NCBI RefSeq assembly: GCF_902705875.1
Contig: NZ_CACSIK010000004.1
Span: 124,001-188,000 of the forward strand
DNA length: 64,000 bases
Reading direction: 5' to 3'
Source: Zhongshania aliphaticivorans
GTDB lineage: Bacteria > Pseudomonadota > Gammaproteobacteria > Pseudomonadales > Spongiibacteraceae
In this document: piece after piece, positions 1 to 9,670 of the stretch
Numbering within the stretch: the stretch's first letter is position 1
Layout of the letters: each line of letters begins with the position of its first letter
The notes under the pieces: generated by a model
The model's database searches: none
Told to the model about the DNA's origin: nothing
Seen by the model: only the letters and a program-made list of their open reading frames with translations
Program-made: the position numbers and the translations under genes

Positions 1-984
1 GCCAAACAAGACAGTGTGCAAAGACTGGTAGCCGTTTGCCTTGGGAATGGCGATATAGTCTTTAAACTGCCCCGGCACGGGTTTGTATAAGCCGTGAACA
101 CAGCCCAATACCCGATAGCAGGAGTCAACGGAATCAACAACAATACGGAATGCGTAGAGATCCATAATCTCTTTTAGCGATTTCCGTTTATTGCGCATTT
201 TGGTGTAAATGCTAAATAAATGTTTTTCGCGGCCAATCACATTGGCATTGTGGCCTTCTTCAGTAAGGCAATTTTCAATGTTTTCACGAATACTGGAAAT
301 GGCTTTTTTACGATTGCCAAAGCGTGTGCTAATGGATTTGCGAATACGTCGAGCGCGCATGGGATGCATCGACATAAAGCCTAAATCTTCAAATTCAACA
401 CGAATATTATGCATACCCAAGCGCTGGGCTATGGGCGCATAAATTTCCAGTGTTTCACGGGCAATACGGCGGCGCTTATCAGGGGGCATGGCGCCCAAGG
501 TGCGCATATTGTGCAGTCGGTCGGCTAGCTTTACCAAGATAACGCGAATGTCTTTGGCCATCGCCAAAGCCATTTTTTGAAAGTTTTCGGCCTGTTGCTC
601 AGCTTTAGATTGAAACTCAATACGGGTCAGCTTAGAAACGCCATCAACCAGTTCGGCGACCACATCGCCAAATTGATTGCTCAAGCCCTGTTTGGTGACG
701 CTGGTATCTTCAATGACGTCATGGAGCATTGCCGCCATAAGGCTTTGAGCGTCCATGTGCATTTCAGCAAGAATGGTGGCAACGGCCAGAGGGTGCGTTA
801 CGTATGGCTCGCCACTTCGGCGGTTTTGGCCTTCGTGGGCTTGCTCGGCGTAATAGTAGGCGCGCCGAACCTGATTAACCTGTTCGGTGGCGAGATAGTC
901 AGAGAGAGATTTTGCTAGGGCGTCAATTGATCCTGCAGGCACATTTTTGCTTGGGCTAGGATTAAAAAAACTGTATTGATGCAT
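1..984 (-). CDS. spoT: SpoT, (p)ppGpp synthetase/hydrolase (N-terminal 328 residues, cut by window edge)
   Basis: Bifunctional RelA/SpoT enzyme that makes and hydrolyses the alarmone (p)ppGpp. The frame is open from an ATG at 984 to the window edge, so the C-terminal TGS and ACT regions are outside. An HD-type hydrolase domain is visible, with MLHDVIEDT around residues 86-94 (metal-binding HD and the ED pair) and the KLADRLHNMRTL helix near 150. The synthetase domain begins after about 200, and FKDYIAIPKANGYQSLHT lies close to the edge. Both domains look intact, which fits SpoT. It lies just downstream of rpoZ on the same strand, the usual gammaproteobacterial gmk-rpoZ-spoT order. Family identity is clear; only the missing C-terminus limits the call. 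Confidence 0.95.
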   Translation of the reverse strand, partial: MHQYSFFNPSPSKNVPAGSIDALAKSLSDYLATEQVNQVRRAYYYAEQAHEGQNRRSGEPYVTHPLAVATILAEMHMDAQSLMAAMLHDVIEDTSVTKQGLSNQFGDVVAELVDGVSKLTRIEFQSKAEQQAENFQKMALAMAKDIRVILVKLADRLHNMRTLGAMPPDKRRRIARETLEIYAPIAQRLGMHNIRVEFEDLGFMSMHPMRARRIRKSISTRFGNRKKAISSIRENIENCLTEEGHNANVIGREKHLFSIYTKMRNKRKSLKEIMDLYAFRIVVDSVDSCYRVLGCVHGLYKPVPGQFKDYIAIPKANGYQSLHTVLFG

Positions 985-1007
985 TGGCGCCCCTGTTAGA
1001 CGCAGAA

Positions 1008-1271
1008 TTACAGTGCTGCGGCGCCTAACTCAGCGCTGAGGTCCAGCTCTGGTTCTTCTACGGCGGCGTTGGCGGCCATCACTTCTTCGCGAGTAATTTT
1101 GCCATCGGCAAGCTCACGTAAAGCAAGTACTGTTGGCTTATCGCCTTCTTCAGGTACTAGCGCGTCTTTTCCGCCAGTGGCAATTGCGCGAGCACGTTTG
1201 CTTGCTACCATTACTAATTCAAAGCGGTTATCGACGGCTTCAAGGCAGTCTTCAACAGTAATTCGGGCCAT
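1008..1271 (-). CDS. rpoZ: DNA-directed RNA polymerase omega subunit
   Basis: Small subunit that helps fold and recruit beta-prime into RNA polymerase. At 87 residues it is close to the usual 80-91. The N-terminal block [20 protein letters not shown] and the following [10 protein letters not shown] helix are hallmark omega sequence, and the acidic tail is typical. The ATG at 1271 has a good AGGAT Shine-Dalgarno about 9 bases upstream. The gene lies between gmk and spoT, all on the minus strand; the 83-base gap to gmk holds a perfect inverted repeat that may partly terminate transcription. Confidence 0.97.
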   Translation of the reverse strand: MARITVEDCLEAVDNRFELVMVASKRARAIATGGKDALVPEEGDKPTVLALRELADGKITREEVMAANAAVEEPELDLSAELGAAAL

Positions 1272-1298
1272 GATGTATATCCTGCGTACTAAATAAAA

Positions 1299-1320
1299 TC
1301 AGCGCACAAATTGTGCGCTG
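1299..1320 (-). terminator. Perfect inverted repeat between gmk and rpoZ (attenuator-like)
   Basis: Ten-base arms CAGCGCACAA and TTGTGCGCTG are separated by one base. On the minus strand the hairpin is followed by ATTTTATTT. It sits downstream of gmk and upstream of rpoZ, so it could be a partial terminator separating their levels. The perfect symmetry would also suit a dimeric DNA-binding protein. Confidence 0.5.
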
Positions 1321-1354
1321 TCAATTAACTAACAGTCTAACAAATAGCTGGCGC

Positions 1355-2418
<1,064 letters not shown>

Positions 2419-2679
2419 ATGGCAAAGTGTGATTTACACAATATGCTGTTTTCAAAGCAGCGAAAAATTCTCGTCCATTTAGGTGAGGACTTTTTATTAG
2501 CTATGAAGCAACGTGGTTTTACTAAAAAGCTATTGTGTGAGCGAACTGACTTTGATCATAAAACCGTAAACAAAGTCTTCGCAGGTGATCCGGGGATTAC
2601 TATTGGCACTTATTTGTAGATCATGGCCGTATGGGAAAGTACAACCTATAAGCGAAGTAAAATTCACTACGTCGATTAG
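2419..2679 (+). pseudogene. XRE-type helix-turn-helix regulator interrupted by an in-frame TAG
   Basis: The first 66 codons encode an XRE/Cro-like DNA-binding domain: LGEDFLLAMKQRGFTKKLL, then CERTDFDHKTVNKVFAGDPG and ITIGTYL. In this family the GTYL block usually continues with K-hydrophobic-MAVLGL. Here a TAG occupies the expected lysine position (2617-2619), and the same frame goes on with IMAVWE before a TAG at 2677-2679. One AAG-to-TAG change would therefore explain the break. The N-terminal domain could still fold and bind DNA. It lies 63 bases upstream of the helicase gene and was probably its regulator. The ATG at 2419 is preferred over an upstream TTG; the ribosome site is weak. Confidence 0.6.
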
Positions 2680-2742
2680 CGATGAAATAGCAATATCAAT
2701 CGATGTTGCTATTAATCCAGCCATTAGTATAAAAGGGAAAGT

Positions 2743-5700
2743 ATGCAACAGGTCGGGATTTACGAACAGCTAATAACAGAGCTAATTTCAAGCAGGATAG
2801 ATCGTGAGCATTTTTATGTTGGCGAGCGAGAGTTAAATGGTAGTGAAGCATCAATCTGGTTATCACGTTTTTTATCACATATTCTTGAATACGCTATAGA
2901 CTCTGTTCATGCTGGCGATGACCGTCTCCAACAACAAATTAAACTATCGAATGAATTATTACTTTGGTTAAAGACACAGATTCAAGATAAAGACTTTATT
3001 GACGATAATTTACTTGCTAGCCAAGGTAAGATCCTAACGGCATTGTATGAGCTAGAAAACCCCGTTTCTGCTGATCTAAAGAACTATATTAAAGACATTT
3101 TTCCTTTAACCGGATTGACACAAAGCGAACTTTTTTGTGGCAGTAACGCCGGATTGTCGCTTGAATCTGAGCTAAAAAGGGAAATTTTATCGGCGGATAA
3201 AATATATTGGTTAGTCTCTTTTATTAAGTGGGCGGGGATTCGGATATTTCGTAAAGAGCTTGATGAATTTACATCAAGCGGCCGTGAGTTAAAAATCATA
3301 ACGACTTCTTATATGGGTGCTACTGACGCTAAAGCCGTTGAGTATTTGGCGAGATTACCTAATACCGAAGTCAAGCTAAGCTATAACACCGAGCGCGAGC
3401 GCTTACATGCAAAAAGCTATTTGTTTTTGCGCGATACTGGCTTCCATACAGGTTATATAGGTTCGTCAAATCTTTCCCATTCTGCCCTGACTAATGGCTT
3501 AGAGTGGAATTTAAAAATCACCTCCCAAGAAATTCCACATATTATTAGTAAATCATTGAGCACATTTGAAACCTACTGGGCGTCAAATGATTTTGAGATA
3601 TTTAATGGGGATGCCAAAAGTACTGAAAAACTAAATCGAGCGTTGAGGCAACAGCGTGGAAGCTATGAGCAAGAAGCTACACACTTTTTTGATATAACAC
3701 CGTTCCCACATCAAAGTGAAATATTAGAGCAGCTTGCAGTGGAGAGAAGTATTCATCGGCGATTTCGCAATTTGGTTGTGGCAGCGACGGGCACGGGAAA
3801 AACGCTTATCTCTGCCTTTGATTTTGCTAATGTTCTGAGAAAAAAGCCGGATGCAACTTTCCTGTTTGTGGCCCACCGTGAAGAAATTTTGAAGCAAGCA
3901 AGGTCCGCTTACCGAGGCGTGTTACGTAATAGTACTTTTGGTGAGCTGTGGGTTGGAGGTCATACACCAGACCATTATCGTCAGCTTTTTGTTTCAATTC
4001 AGACCCTTAATAATCAACTAGAGAAACTGACCTTAACCGCAGATTATTACGACTACATAGTTATGGATGAGGTACATCATATTGCAGCAGATAGTTATCG
4101 AGCGGTGCTAGCACATTTTTCACCTTCAATATTGTTAGGCCTCACAGCCACCCCAGAGCGTCATGATGGCGGCGATATTCTGGCTGATTTTGGTGGGGTT
4201 GTTGCGGCGGAAATCCGTTTGCCGGAAGCGATTAATCGTCGTCATCTTTGTCCGTTCCAATATTTTGCTATTGATGATGATACTGACTTACGAGCTGTTT
4301 CATGGAGTCGGGGACGTTATGATATTGCTCAATTAACTAAGCTTTATACTTATAATCAGGCGCGCTTTGATAAGATTCTCTTGAGCTTACGCGACATCAT
4401 CACCGATATAACGGACATGAAGGCGCTTGCATTTTGTGTGAGTAGAGAGCACGCACAATACATGACAAAACAGTTTTTGCTGAAAGGGGTAAAAGCCGAT
4501 GTGCTGACCAGTGATAACAGCAATGAGCGTCAGCGAAAGCAGCAAGCGATTCGTTCAGGCTCAATCAATGTTCTTTGTGTGGTGGATATATTTAATGAGG
4601 GCGTCGATATTCCAGAGGTTGATACCTTGTTGTTTCTACGCCCGACAGAAAGTTTAACTGTCTTCTTGCAACAGCTTGGTCGAGGTTTACGATTAGCTGA
4701 TGACAAAGAGTGTTGTACGGTTCTAGACTTTGTTGGTAATTCTCGCCCTGAGTACGACTTTGCCAACAAATTTAGAGCATTGGTGGGTAAGGGGCCTCGG
4801 GCGATCAGTGATGAGATCAAGCAAGGTTTTCCTCATGCACCACTTGGTTGTCGTATTGAGCTAACTAAACGGACTCAAGAAATAGTTCTGAGTAATATTC
4901 GTCAAGCGTCGCTAACGTTGAATCGGCTGGTAGCTATGATTCGACAATACCCCCAGCATTCAACATTGCCACTAACTTTGGCGAACTTCTTATTGCAGCA
5001 TCCTCATATTGACCTGAATGAGCTTTATAAACGGGGAAGTTGGATGGAGCTTGTTAAGCAAGCGCAAGATCAAGTCAATGAAAGTACGCCAGATGAAAAT
5101 CTATTAAAAATGCTCAAAAAGGCAGTCCACAATCGTATTTTGACTTGTGATGACCACATCTACTTAAACTTCTTAAAGCAACTTTGCCAAGCCGATTTTT
5201 TAGTAGCGGATGTTGCTCATCGGTATGCCTTGATGTGCCATTACGACTTTTGGCAGAAACCTGGTGTAGAGAGTGGTTTCGATTCGATTGTTCAGAGTCT
5301 TGCTGCCCTAAACTCTCTGGGTATAAAGGCAGAATTACTAGATATGCTTAATTGGCAGCTTGCACAAACTAAGCATGAGCAGGCAATGATGGATAATTTG
5401 CCTGATGTACCTTTGAGGCTTCATGCTCGTTATGTTCGTGAACAGATATTAGTAGCATTTGGTGCGACGACGTTTGAACGACAGTCGCCAGCACGTGAAG
5501 GTGTGCTGGTGATCAAAGATCAAAATATTGAGTTGATGTTTGTCACCTTGAATAAAAATGAAAAGCAATTTTCACCTACCACTATGTACCACGATTACGC
5601 GATCAATGAAGAGCTTTTCCATTGGCAATCTCAGAATAGCGCGAGACCTGATAAAGGGCGTGGTAAAGATTATATTCAACATAAAGACGTTGGAAAGCGT

Positions 5701-5883
5701 CTATTTCTATTTGTGCGCGAGCAATCCAAAGATGAATATGGGCGCACAATGGGCTTCGTCAACTATGGCGAAGTCGACTATGTGTCTCATACCGGTTCTC
5801 AGCCGATGAACATTACATGGAAACTCAAAATTCCGATGCCACATTTTATGTGGCAACAAGCGGCCAAGTTGGCGGTAGGATAG
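2743..5883 (+). CDS. PLD-nuclease / SF2 DEAD-like helicase / DUF3427 protein, candidate defence gene
   Basis: Large 1046-residue multidomain protein. After an N-terminal alpha-helical stretch there is a phospholipase D-type domain (about 130-290) with a single HxK motif, LHAKSYLF at 221-228, followed by GSSNLSHSALTNG. A superfamily 2 helicase core follows: AATGTGKT (Walker A, 347-354), MDEVHH (Walker B, 441-446), TATPER (468-473) and QQLGRGLR (motif VI, 643-650). The C-terminal third matches DUF3427, with HDYAINEELFHWQSQ and LFVRE. All catalytic motifs look intact. The ATG at 2743 follows AAAAGGGAAAGT. Proteins with this architecture occur in genomic islands and restriction-like contexts, so a role in cutting or remodelling foreign DNA is inferred. 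The gene looks more AT-rich than its neighbours and interrupts a conserved operon. Confidence 0.85.
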   Translation: MQQVGIYEQLITELISSRIDREHFYVGERELNGSEASIWLSRFLSHILEYAIDSVHAGDDRLQQQIKLSNELLLWLKTQIQDKDFIDDNLLASQGKILTALYELENPVSADLKNYIKDIFPLTGLTQSELFCGSNAGLSLESELKREILSADKIYWLVSFIKWAGIRIFRKELDEFTSSGRELKIITTSYMGATDAKAVEYLARLPNTEVKLSYNTERERLHAKSYLFLRDTGFHTGYIGSSNLSHSALTNGLEWNLKITSQEIPHIISKSLSTFETYWASNDFEIFNGDAKSTEKLNRALRQQRGSYEQEATHFFDITPFPHQSEILEQLAVERSIHRRFRNLVVAATGTGKTLISAFDFANVLRKKPDATFLFVAHREEILKQARSAYRGVLRNSTFGELWVGGHTPDHYRQLFVSIQTLNNQLEKLTLTADYYDYIVMDEVHHIAADSYRAVLAHFSPSILLGLTATPERHDGGDILADFGGVVAAEIRLPEAINRRHLCPFQYFAIDDDTDLRAVSWSRGRYDIAQLTKLYTYNQARFDKILLSLRDIITDITDMKALAFCVSREHAQYMTKQFLLKGVKADVLTSDNSNERQRKQQAIRSGSINVLCVVDIFNEGVDIPEVDTLLFLRPTESLTVFLQQLGRGLRLADDKECCTVLDFVGNSRPEYDFANKFRALVGKGPRAISDEIKQGFPHAPLGCRIELTKRTQEIVLSNIRQASLTLNRLVAMIRQYPQHSTLPLTLANFLLQHPHIDLNELYKRGSWMELVKQAQDQVNESTPDENLLKMLKKAVHNRILTCDDHIYLNFLKQLCQADFLVADVAHRYALMCHYDFWQKPGVESGFDSIVQSLAALNSLGIKAELLDMLNWQLAQTKHEQAMMDNLPDVPLRLHARYVREQILVAFGATTFERQSPAREGVLVIKDQNIELMFVTLNKNEKQFSPTTMYHDYAINEELFHWQSQNSARPDKGRGKDYIQHKDVGKRLFLFVREQSKDEYGRTMGFVNYGEVDYVSHTGSQPMNITWKLKIPMPHFMWQQAAKLAVG

Positions 5884-5945
5884 GTTTGTTTATGATGTAA
5901 TAACTACTAGTAACGGGTCTCTGTAAATCGAATTGGGCGAGGAAA

Positions 5946-5993
5946 ATAAAAAAGCCCTACATTTACAGGCTCTTCACCGGCAACACAGGGCTT
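5946..5993 (-). terminator. Terminator-like hairpin downstream of yicC
   Basis: AAGCCCT (5952-5958) pairs with AGGGCTT (5987-5993) across a 28-base loop. Read on the minus strand, the second arm runs into TTTTTATT. It fits a rho-independent terminator for yicC, although the loop is long. It also lies 60 bases beyond the helicase stop, at the right border of the insert. Confidence 0.5.
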
Positions 5994-6035
5994 CTTGGTC
6001 ATTTTCGGTATACCGATTTTCTTACTTGTCGAAAT

Positions 6036-6902
6036 CTATTCAATATTCTGGATCTGCTCTCGCATCTGTTCTATCAGTACTTTGAGTTCAACGGCGGCCT
6101 GGGTGCTTTCGGCAACCACCGCTTTTGATGATAGGGTGTTGGCTTCGCGGTTGAGTTCTTGCATAAAGAAGTCGAGTCGACGGCCGTTGGCGCCACCTTT
6201 TTTAAGGACACGTCTTACTTCTGTGACGTGGGTGTCTAGCCGGTCAAGTTCTTCGTCTACGTCAGCTTTTTGAGCAATGAGTGCTACTTCGGCTTCGAGG
6301 CGGCTAGGGTCGAGTTCGGTATTAAGGTCGGCGATACGTTGCTGAAGTTTGTCGCGTTGGGCTATGACGATAACGGGCATCTTCTCGCGAATGTCAGCCA
6401 CGATTTTATTTATGGATTCTAGGCGCTGTTCGATAAGGCCAGCCAGTGCTTCACCTTCGCGTTGGCGGGTGGCGAGGTGTTCATCCAGTGCATTGCGAAA
6501 GCCTTCTAGCAATTGTTTGCTGAGGGTGTCGTTGTCGAGGCTTTGCGGCTCGAGTACGCCGGGCCAGCGCAGTAGTTCTAATATATTGACGGGTGCAGTG
6601 TGTGCTATGTGGGCTTTGAGCCCATTGGCGGCCTCTAATATTTGGCTTGCGAGTTTGTCATTAAGTTGAAGAGACTGTTCTTGGTTTTGCAGTTGAACGC
6701 GTAAAGCGCATTCTACTTTACCGCGTTGCAGTGCTTTGCGCAGCGCATCGCGAAGGCTGGGTTCTAGCTGTCGCCAGTTTTCAGGTAGTTTGAATGAGAG
6801 CTCTAAATAGCGGTGGTTAACGGATCGTATTTCCCATGTGACGCTGCCCCAGGAATATTCAAAGCGCTGGTGCGCAAAGGCGGTCATACTGCTGGTAGTC
6901 AA
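6036..6902 (-). CDS. yicC: YicC family endoribonuclease
   Basis: Member of the YicC family; homologues act as endoribonucleases in RNA turnover. The N-terminus SMTAFAHQRFEYSWGSVTWEIRSVN and the C-terminal block with EELDRLDTHVTEVRRVLKKGG, GRRLDFFMQELNREANTLSSK are both family signatures. The 288 residues match the usual length. The start is probably the TTG at 6902: AGGGG lies 7 bases upstream, and the resulting MTTSSMTAFA matches relatives that have a few residues before SMTAF. The in-frame ATG at 6887 would cut into this conserved start. It is divergent from rph, as in Pseudomonas, but separated from its usual downstream partner gmk by the helicase insert. Confidence 0.93.
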   Translation of the reverse strand: MTTSSMTAFAHQRFEYSWGSVTWEIRSVNHRYLELSFKLPENWRQLEPSLRDALRKALQRGKVECALRVQLQNQEQSLQLNDKLASQILEAANGLKAHIAHTAPVNILELLRWPGVLEPQSLDNDTLSKQLLEGFRNALDEHLATRQREGEALAGLIEQRLESINKIVADIREKMPVIVIAQRDKLQQRIADLNTELDPSRLEAEVALIAQKADVDEELDRLDTHVTEVRRVLKKGGANGRRLDFFMQELNREANTLSSKAVVAESTQAAVELKVLIEQMREQIQNIE

Positions 6903-7147
6903 AGGATTCCCCTGCTTTTATTAACGTTTAGGTGAGTAGTGTAAGCCGAAATGACCTGTGAAGGCGAAGCGTTCAGGTCAAAATTTGCTGTGTGTGAACT
7001 GGGTGCAGTGATGGTTTGGTGTTCGGCTTTTTATATTTTGCGTTATTACCGAGAGGCGCTGTTCCAATTTTTGGGTTCTTTGTGGGAGTTTTAACCAGTT
7101 GTTGGCGGCTAAAGGTTATACTGTTGGCTTCAGATAAGGAGAAGTTT

Positions 7148-7870
7148 ATGACTGTAGTCCGGCCGAGCGAGCGAGCTTACGACGAGAAGCGCGCTGTGCG
7201 CATAACCCGCAATTTTACCTGCCATGCCGAGGGTTCTGTTTTAATTGAAATGGGCAATACCAAGGTGATTTGTACTGCCTCCGTACAGAATAGTGTACCG
7301 GGCTTTTTACGCGGTAAGGGCCAGGGTTGGGTGACGGCGGAATACGGTATGTTGCCGCGCTCTACGGGCAGCCGTATGGATCGCGAGGCGGCGCGAGGTA
7401 AGCAAAGTGGCCGTACCCAAGAAATTCAGCGCTTGATTGGTCGTTCTTTACGCGCGGCGATCGACCTTAATATGCTGGGTGAGAACACCATTTATTTAGA
7501 TTGTGATGTTATTCAGGCTGACGGCGGTACTCGCACGGCATCGATTACCGGTGCCTATATTGCGCTGGCTGAGGCGGTTGGCAAATTACGCGCCGATGGC
7601 TTGATTGATGATAATCCACTCCAGCAACAGGTGGCAGCTATTTCAGTGGGTGTGTACCAGGGCGTGCCGGTTTTAGATTTGGATTATGCCGAAGACTCTA
7701 CCGCAGAAACCGATATGAACGTGGTAATGGATGATAACAATGGCGTTATTGAGGTTCAGGGCACGGCAGAGGGTGCCACATTTAGCCGTGATGAAATGAA
7801 CGCAATGATGGATTTGGCTGAGAAAGGAATTGCTGAGCTGGTTGCAGCACAGCGTGAGGCACTAGCCTAG
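7148..7870 (+). CDS. rph: Ribonuclease PH
   Basis: Phosphorolytic 3'-to-5' exoribonuclease that trims tRNA 3' ends and structured RNAs. The start at 7148 gives 240 residues, the normal family length, and ATAAGGAGAAG lies just upstream; the open frame extends further but without a ribosome site. It starts [42 protein letters not shown]. The [17 protein letters not shown] and [17 protein letters not shown] blocks, with the phosphate-binding arginines, and [19 protein letters not shown] are intact. Divergent from yicC and convergent with crc. Confidence 0.97.
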   Translation: MTVVRPSERAYDEKRAVRITRNFTCHAEGSVLIEMGNTKVICTASVQNSVPGFLRGKGQGWVTAEYGMLPRSTGSRMDREAARGKQSGRTQEIQRLIGRSLRAAIDLNMLGENTIYLDCDVIQADGGTRTASITGAYIALAEAVGKLRADGLIDDNPLQQQVAAISVGVYQGVPVLDLDYAEDSTAETDMNVVMDDNNGVIEVQGTAEGATFSRDEMNAMMDLAEKGIAELVAAQREALA

Positions 7871-7881
7871 CGTGGGCTGAT

Positions 7882-7905
7882 AGAGAGCCCTAGAAAGGGC
7901 TCTCT
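7882..7905. terminator. Hairpin between rph and crc
   Basis: Arms AGAGAGCCCT (7882-7891) and AGGGCTCTCT (7896-7905) form a perfect 10-base stem with a 4-base loop between two convergent genes. It includes the last codons of crc. There is no clear T-tract on either strand, so it may be a transcript-end stabiliser as much as a terminator. Confidence 0.5.
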
Positions 7906-8672
7906 GGTAGTTCAAAATCATAGTCCATGATCAGCGGTGCGTGTTTGCCAAATTGTTGGACTTTATAAATGGCACCGTATTCTACCCGTGGAGTGATGTG
8001 TTCTGAGGTGATCTGCATGTCTACGCGCCAGCCGTTGCTGCCGGGTTCGCCGTCAGGCCACCAACTAAACTCGTCGGCATCATTGTTTACCAGGCGGAAG
8101 GCATCAGCGTAATGTTGCTCGCGGAACAGTCTATCAAGCCATTGTTGCTCTTCTGCTAAGCTGCCGGGTTTGCCGTGATTGCCCCTCACATCTTGAATGT
8201 CGATGGCGCGGTGGGCGATATTCCAGTTGCCGCAAATAATAAAGTCACGGCGCTTGTTACGCACTTTGGTTAGGTGATTTAGATATTGCTCAAAAAACTG
8301 ATTTTTACGAATTAATCCGGCGCTATCACCTTCGTCGGCAGTGGGGGCAAGCAAGCTGCCAATGCTGATGTTGTCGAAGTCGGCTTGGATGTAAAGGCCA
8401 TCCATGTCGAAGTCTAAAAACCCTAGACCGGTCATAATAGCTTTGGGTAAGTTGCGACAATAAATAGCAACGCCATTATGTTTGCCGTCGGCAGCATCAA
8501 AGAAGTAGGGGTTATAGTCGCGGGGGAAATAAACGTCATCGCGGAGTTTATACTCGGCAATGCCAATATTTTGGATGCAAATTATGTCTGCATCTTGCTT
8601 GGTGACCCAGTCAAAAAAGCCTTTTTTAGCAGCATCTACAATGCTGTCAGCGCAAAAGCTGATGATTCTCAT
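7890..8672 (-). CDS. crc: Crc-like catabolite repression protein (exonuclease III fold, degenerate active site)
   Basis: 260-residue protein of the exonuclease III/endonuclease-phosphatase fold. Its position between rph and pyrE is the Pseudomonas crc locus. Several segments resemble Crc, such as ITGLGF, LQADFD-like YIQADFDNISIGSLLAPT, FSWWPD, GWRVDMQIT and KHAPLIMDYD. Key nuclease residues are missing: the metal-binding glutamate of exonuclease III is Asn35 (IQN), and the DxN motif is changed to NWN. In Pseudomonas Crc has no nuclease activity and acts with Hfq to repress translation of catabolic mRNAs; the same role is inferred here. An ordinary ExoIII-like enzyme is less likely because of these substitutions. 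Confidence 0.8.
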   Translation of the reverse strand: MRIISFCADSIVDAAKKGFFDWVTKQDADIICIQNIGIAEYKLRDDVYFPRDYNPYFFDAADGKHNGVAIYCRNLPKAIMTGLGFLDFDMDGLYIQADFDNISIGSLLAPTADEGDSAGLIRKNQFFEQYLNHLTKVRNKRRDFIICGNWNIAHRAIDIQDVRGNHGKPGSLAEEQQWLDRLFREQHYADAFRLVNNDADEFSWWPDGEPGSNGWRVDMQITSEHITPRVEYGAIYKVQQFGKHAPLIMDYDFELPESPF

Positions 8673-9005
8673 GTGTTTCCTATCGCGTCGATAATAGCCG
8701 GTGGGTTGGCTAAAAGATTGCAGTCGCCGAACTGGCGGGGCCAGCCCTAGATGCGTAAATACTTTAAAATTAGCGTGTGCTGGATTTTAGGTATAACTAA
8801 GTGGTTAGACTACAATGAAACCCCAGCGACAACAATCGCAGCGGTTAATATCTACCAAAAAACTCCTTATTTTTTAGTCCTGACGTGTGTAGATCAGCAC
8901 ATTTGTACGCACTTTGCGTCAAATCTACGGTTTTTAGTAGTAGCAACCTAAAACACCCGCGTAAAATGGCAAGTTGAAACGATCATCGAAATTTTGAGGG
9001 TAAAG
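8673..9005. other. Divergent intergenic region between crc and pyrE
   Basis: About 330 bases that must hold the leftward crc promoter and the rightward pyrE promoter. It is AT-rich, particularly near 8850-8890. I found no pyrimidine attenuator with a clear terminator hairpin, no small RNA and no convincing short gene; a 66-codon open frame within it lacks recognisable sequence. Confidence 0.6.
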
Positions 9006-9659
9006 ATGAGTATCCAAGAGTACCAGCAACAATTTATCAAACAAGCCATTGCCAGTGAGGCACTTTGTTTTGGTGAATACACACTTAAATCTGGTCGTGT
9101 AAGCCCGTATTTTTTCAATGCAGGCCGATTCTACAGCGGCGTAGCGCTGGCAGCCTTGGGGCGCTGCTACGCGGATGCGATTGTGGCGTCGGGTGTCCAG
9201 TTTGATGTCTTATTTGGCCCTGCGTATAAGGGGATATCGCTGGCGGCGGTAACGGCATGTGCTTTGGCCGATCACCATCAGCGCGATGTGCCCTATGCCT
9301 ATAACCGTAAAGAGAAAAAAGATCACGGTGAAGGTGGCAGTCTTGTTGGCGCGCCCTTGCAGGGTAAAGTGCTGATTATTGATGATGTGATTACTGCCGG
9401 CACAGCGATTCGCGAAGCTATTGCGATGATTGAGCTTGCCGGTGCCAATGTTGCTGGTGTGGCTATTGGCTTAGACCGACAAGAGCGTGGCCAGGGTGAG
9501 CGTTCTGCAATTCAAGAATTAGAGCAAGATGCATCTTTAGCGGTTATTAGTATTGTTGGTTTGAATGATATTGTTGATTATTTGTCGACTGCAGCGAGTG
9601 ATCAGGCTTTGGTGGCGCGTATTAATGCGTATCGAGATCGATACGGTGTTGAGGTATAA
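9006..9659 (+). CDS. pyrE: Orotate phosphoribosyltransferase
   Basis: Transfers phosphoribose from PRPP to orotate to give OMP in pyrimidine synthesis. The ATG at 9006 follows GAGGG and gives 217 residues (family about 213). Conserved elements include [19 protein letters not shown] for substrate binding, [10 protein letters not shown], the [13 protein letters not shown] lysine-rich flexible loop, and the PRPP motif [17 protein letters not shown]. It is followed after 11 bases by the DUF4124 gene, which may be cotranscribed. Its position beside crc matches pseudomonads. Confidence 0.97.
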   Translation: MSIQEYQQQFIKQAIASEALCFGEYTLKSGRVSPYFFNAGRFYSGVALAALGRCYADAIVASGVQFDVLFGPAYKGISLAAVTACALADHHQRDVPYAYNRKEKKDHGEGGSLVGAPLQGKVLIIDDVITAGTAIREAIAMIELAGANVAGVAIGLDRQERGQGERSAIQELEQDASLAVISIVGLNDIVDYLSTAASDQALVARINAYRDRYGVEV

Positions 9660-9670
9660 GTGCATGAGGC

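Noticed and set aside
8751-8951. 66-codon open frame between crc and pyrE
   Set aside because: Unremarkable composition, no ribosome site, lies in a divergent promoter region.
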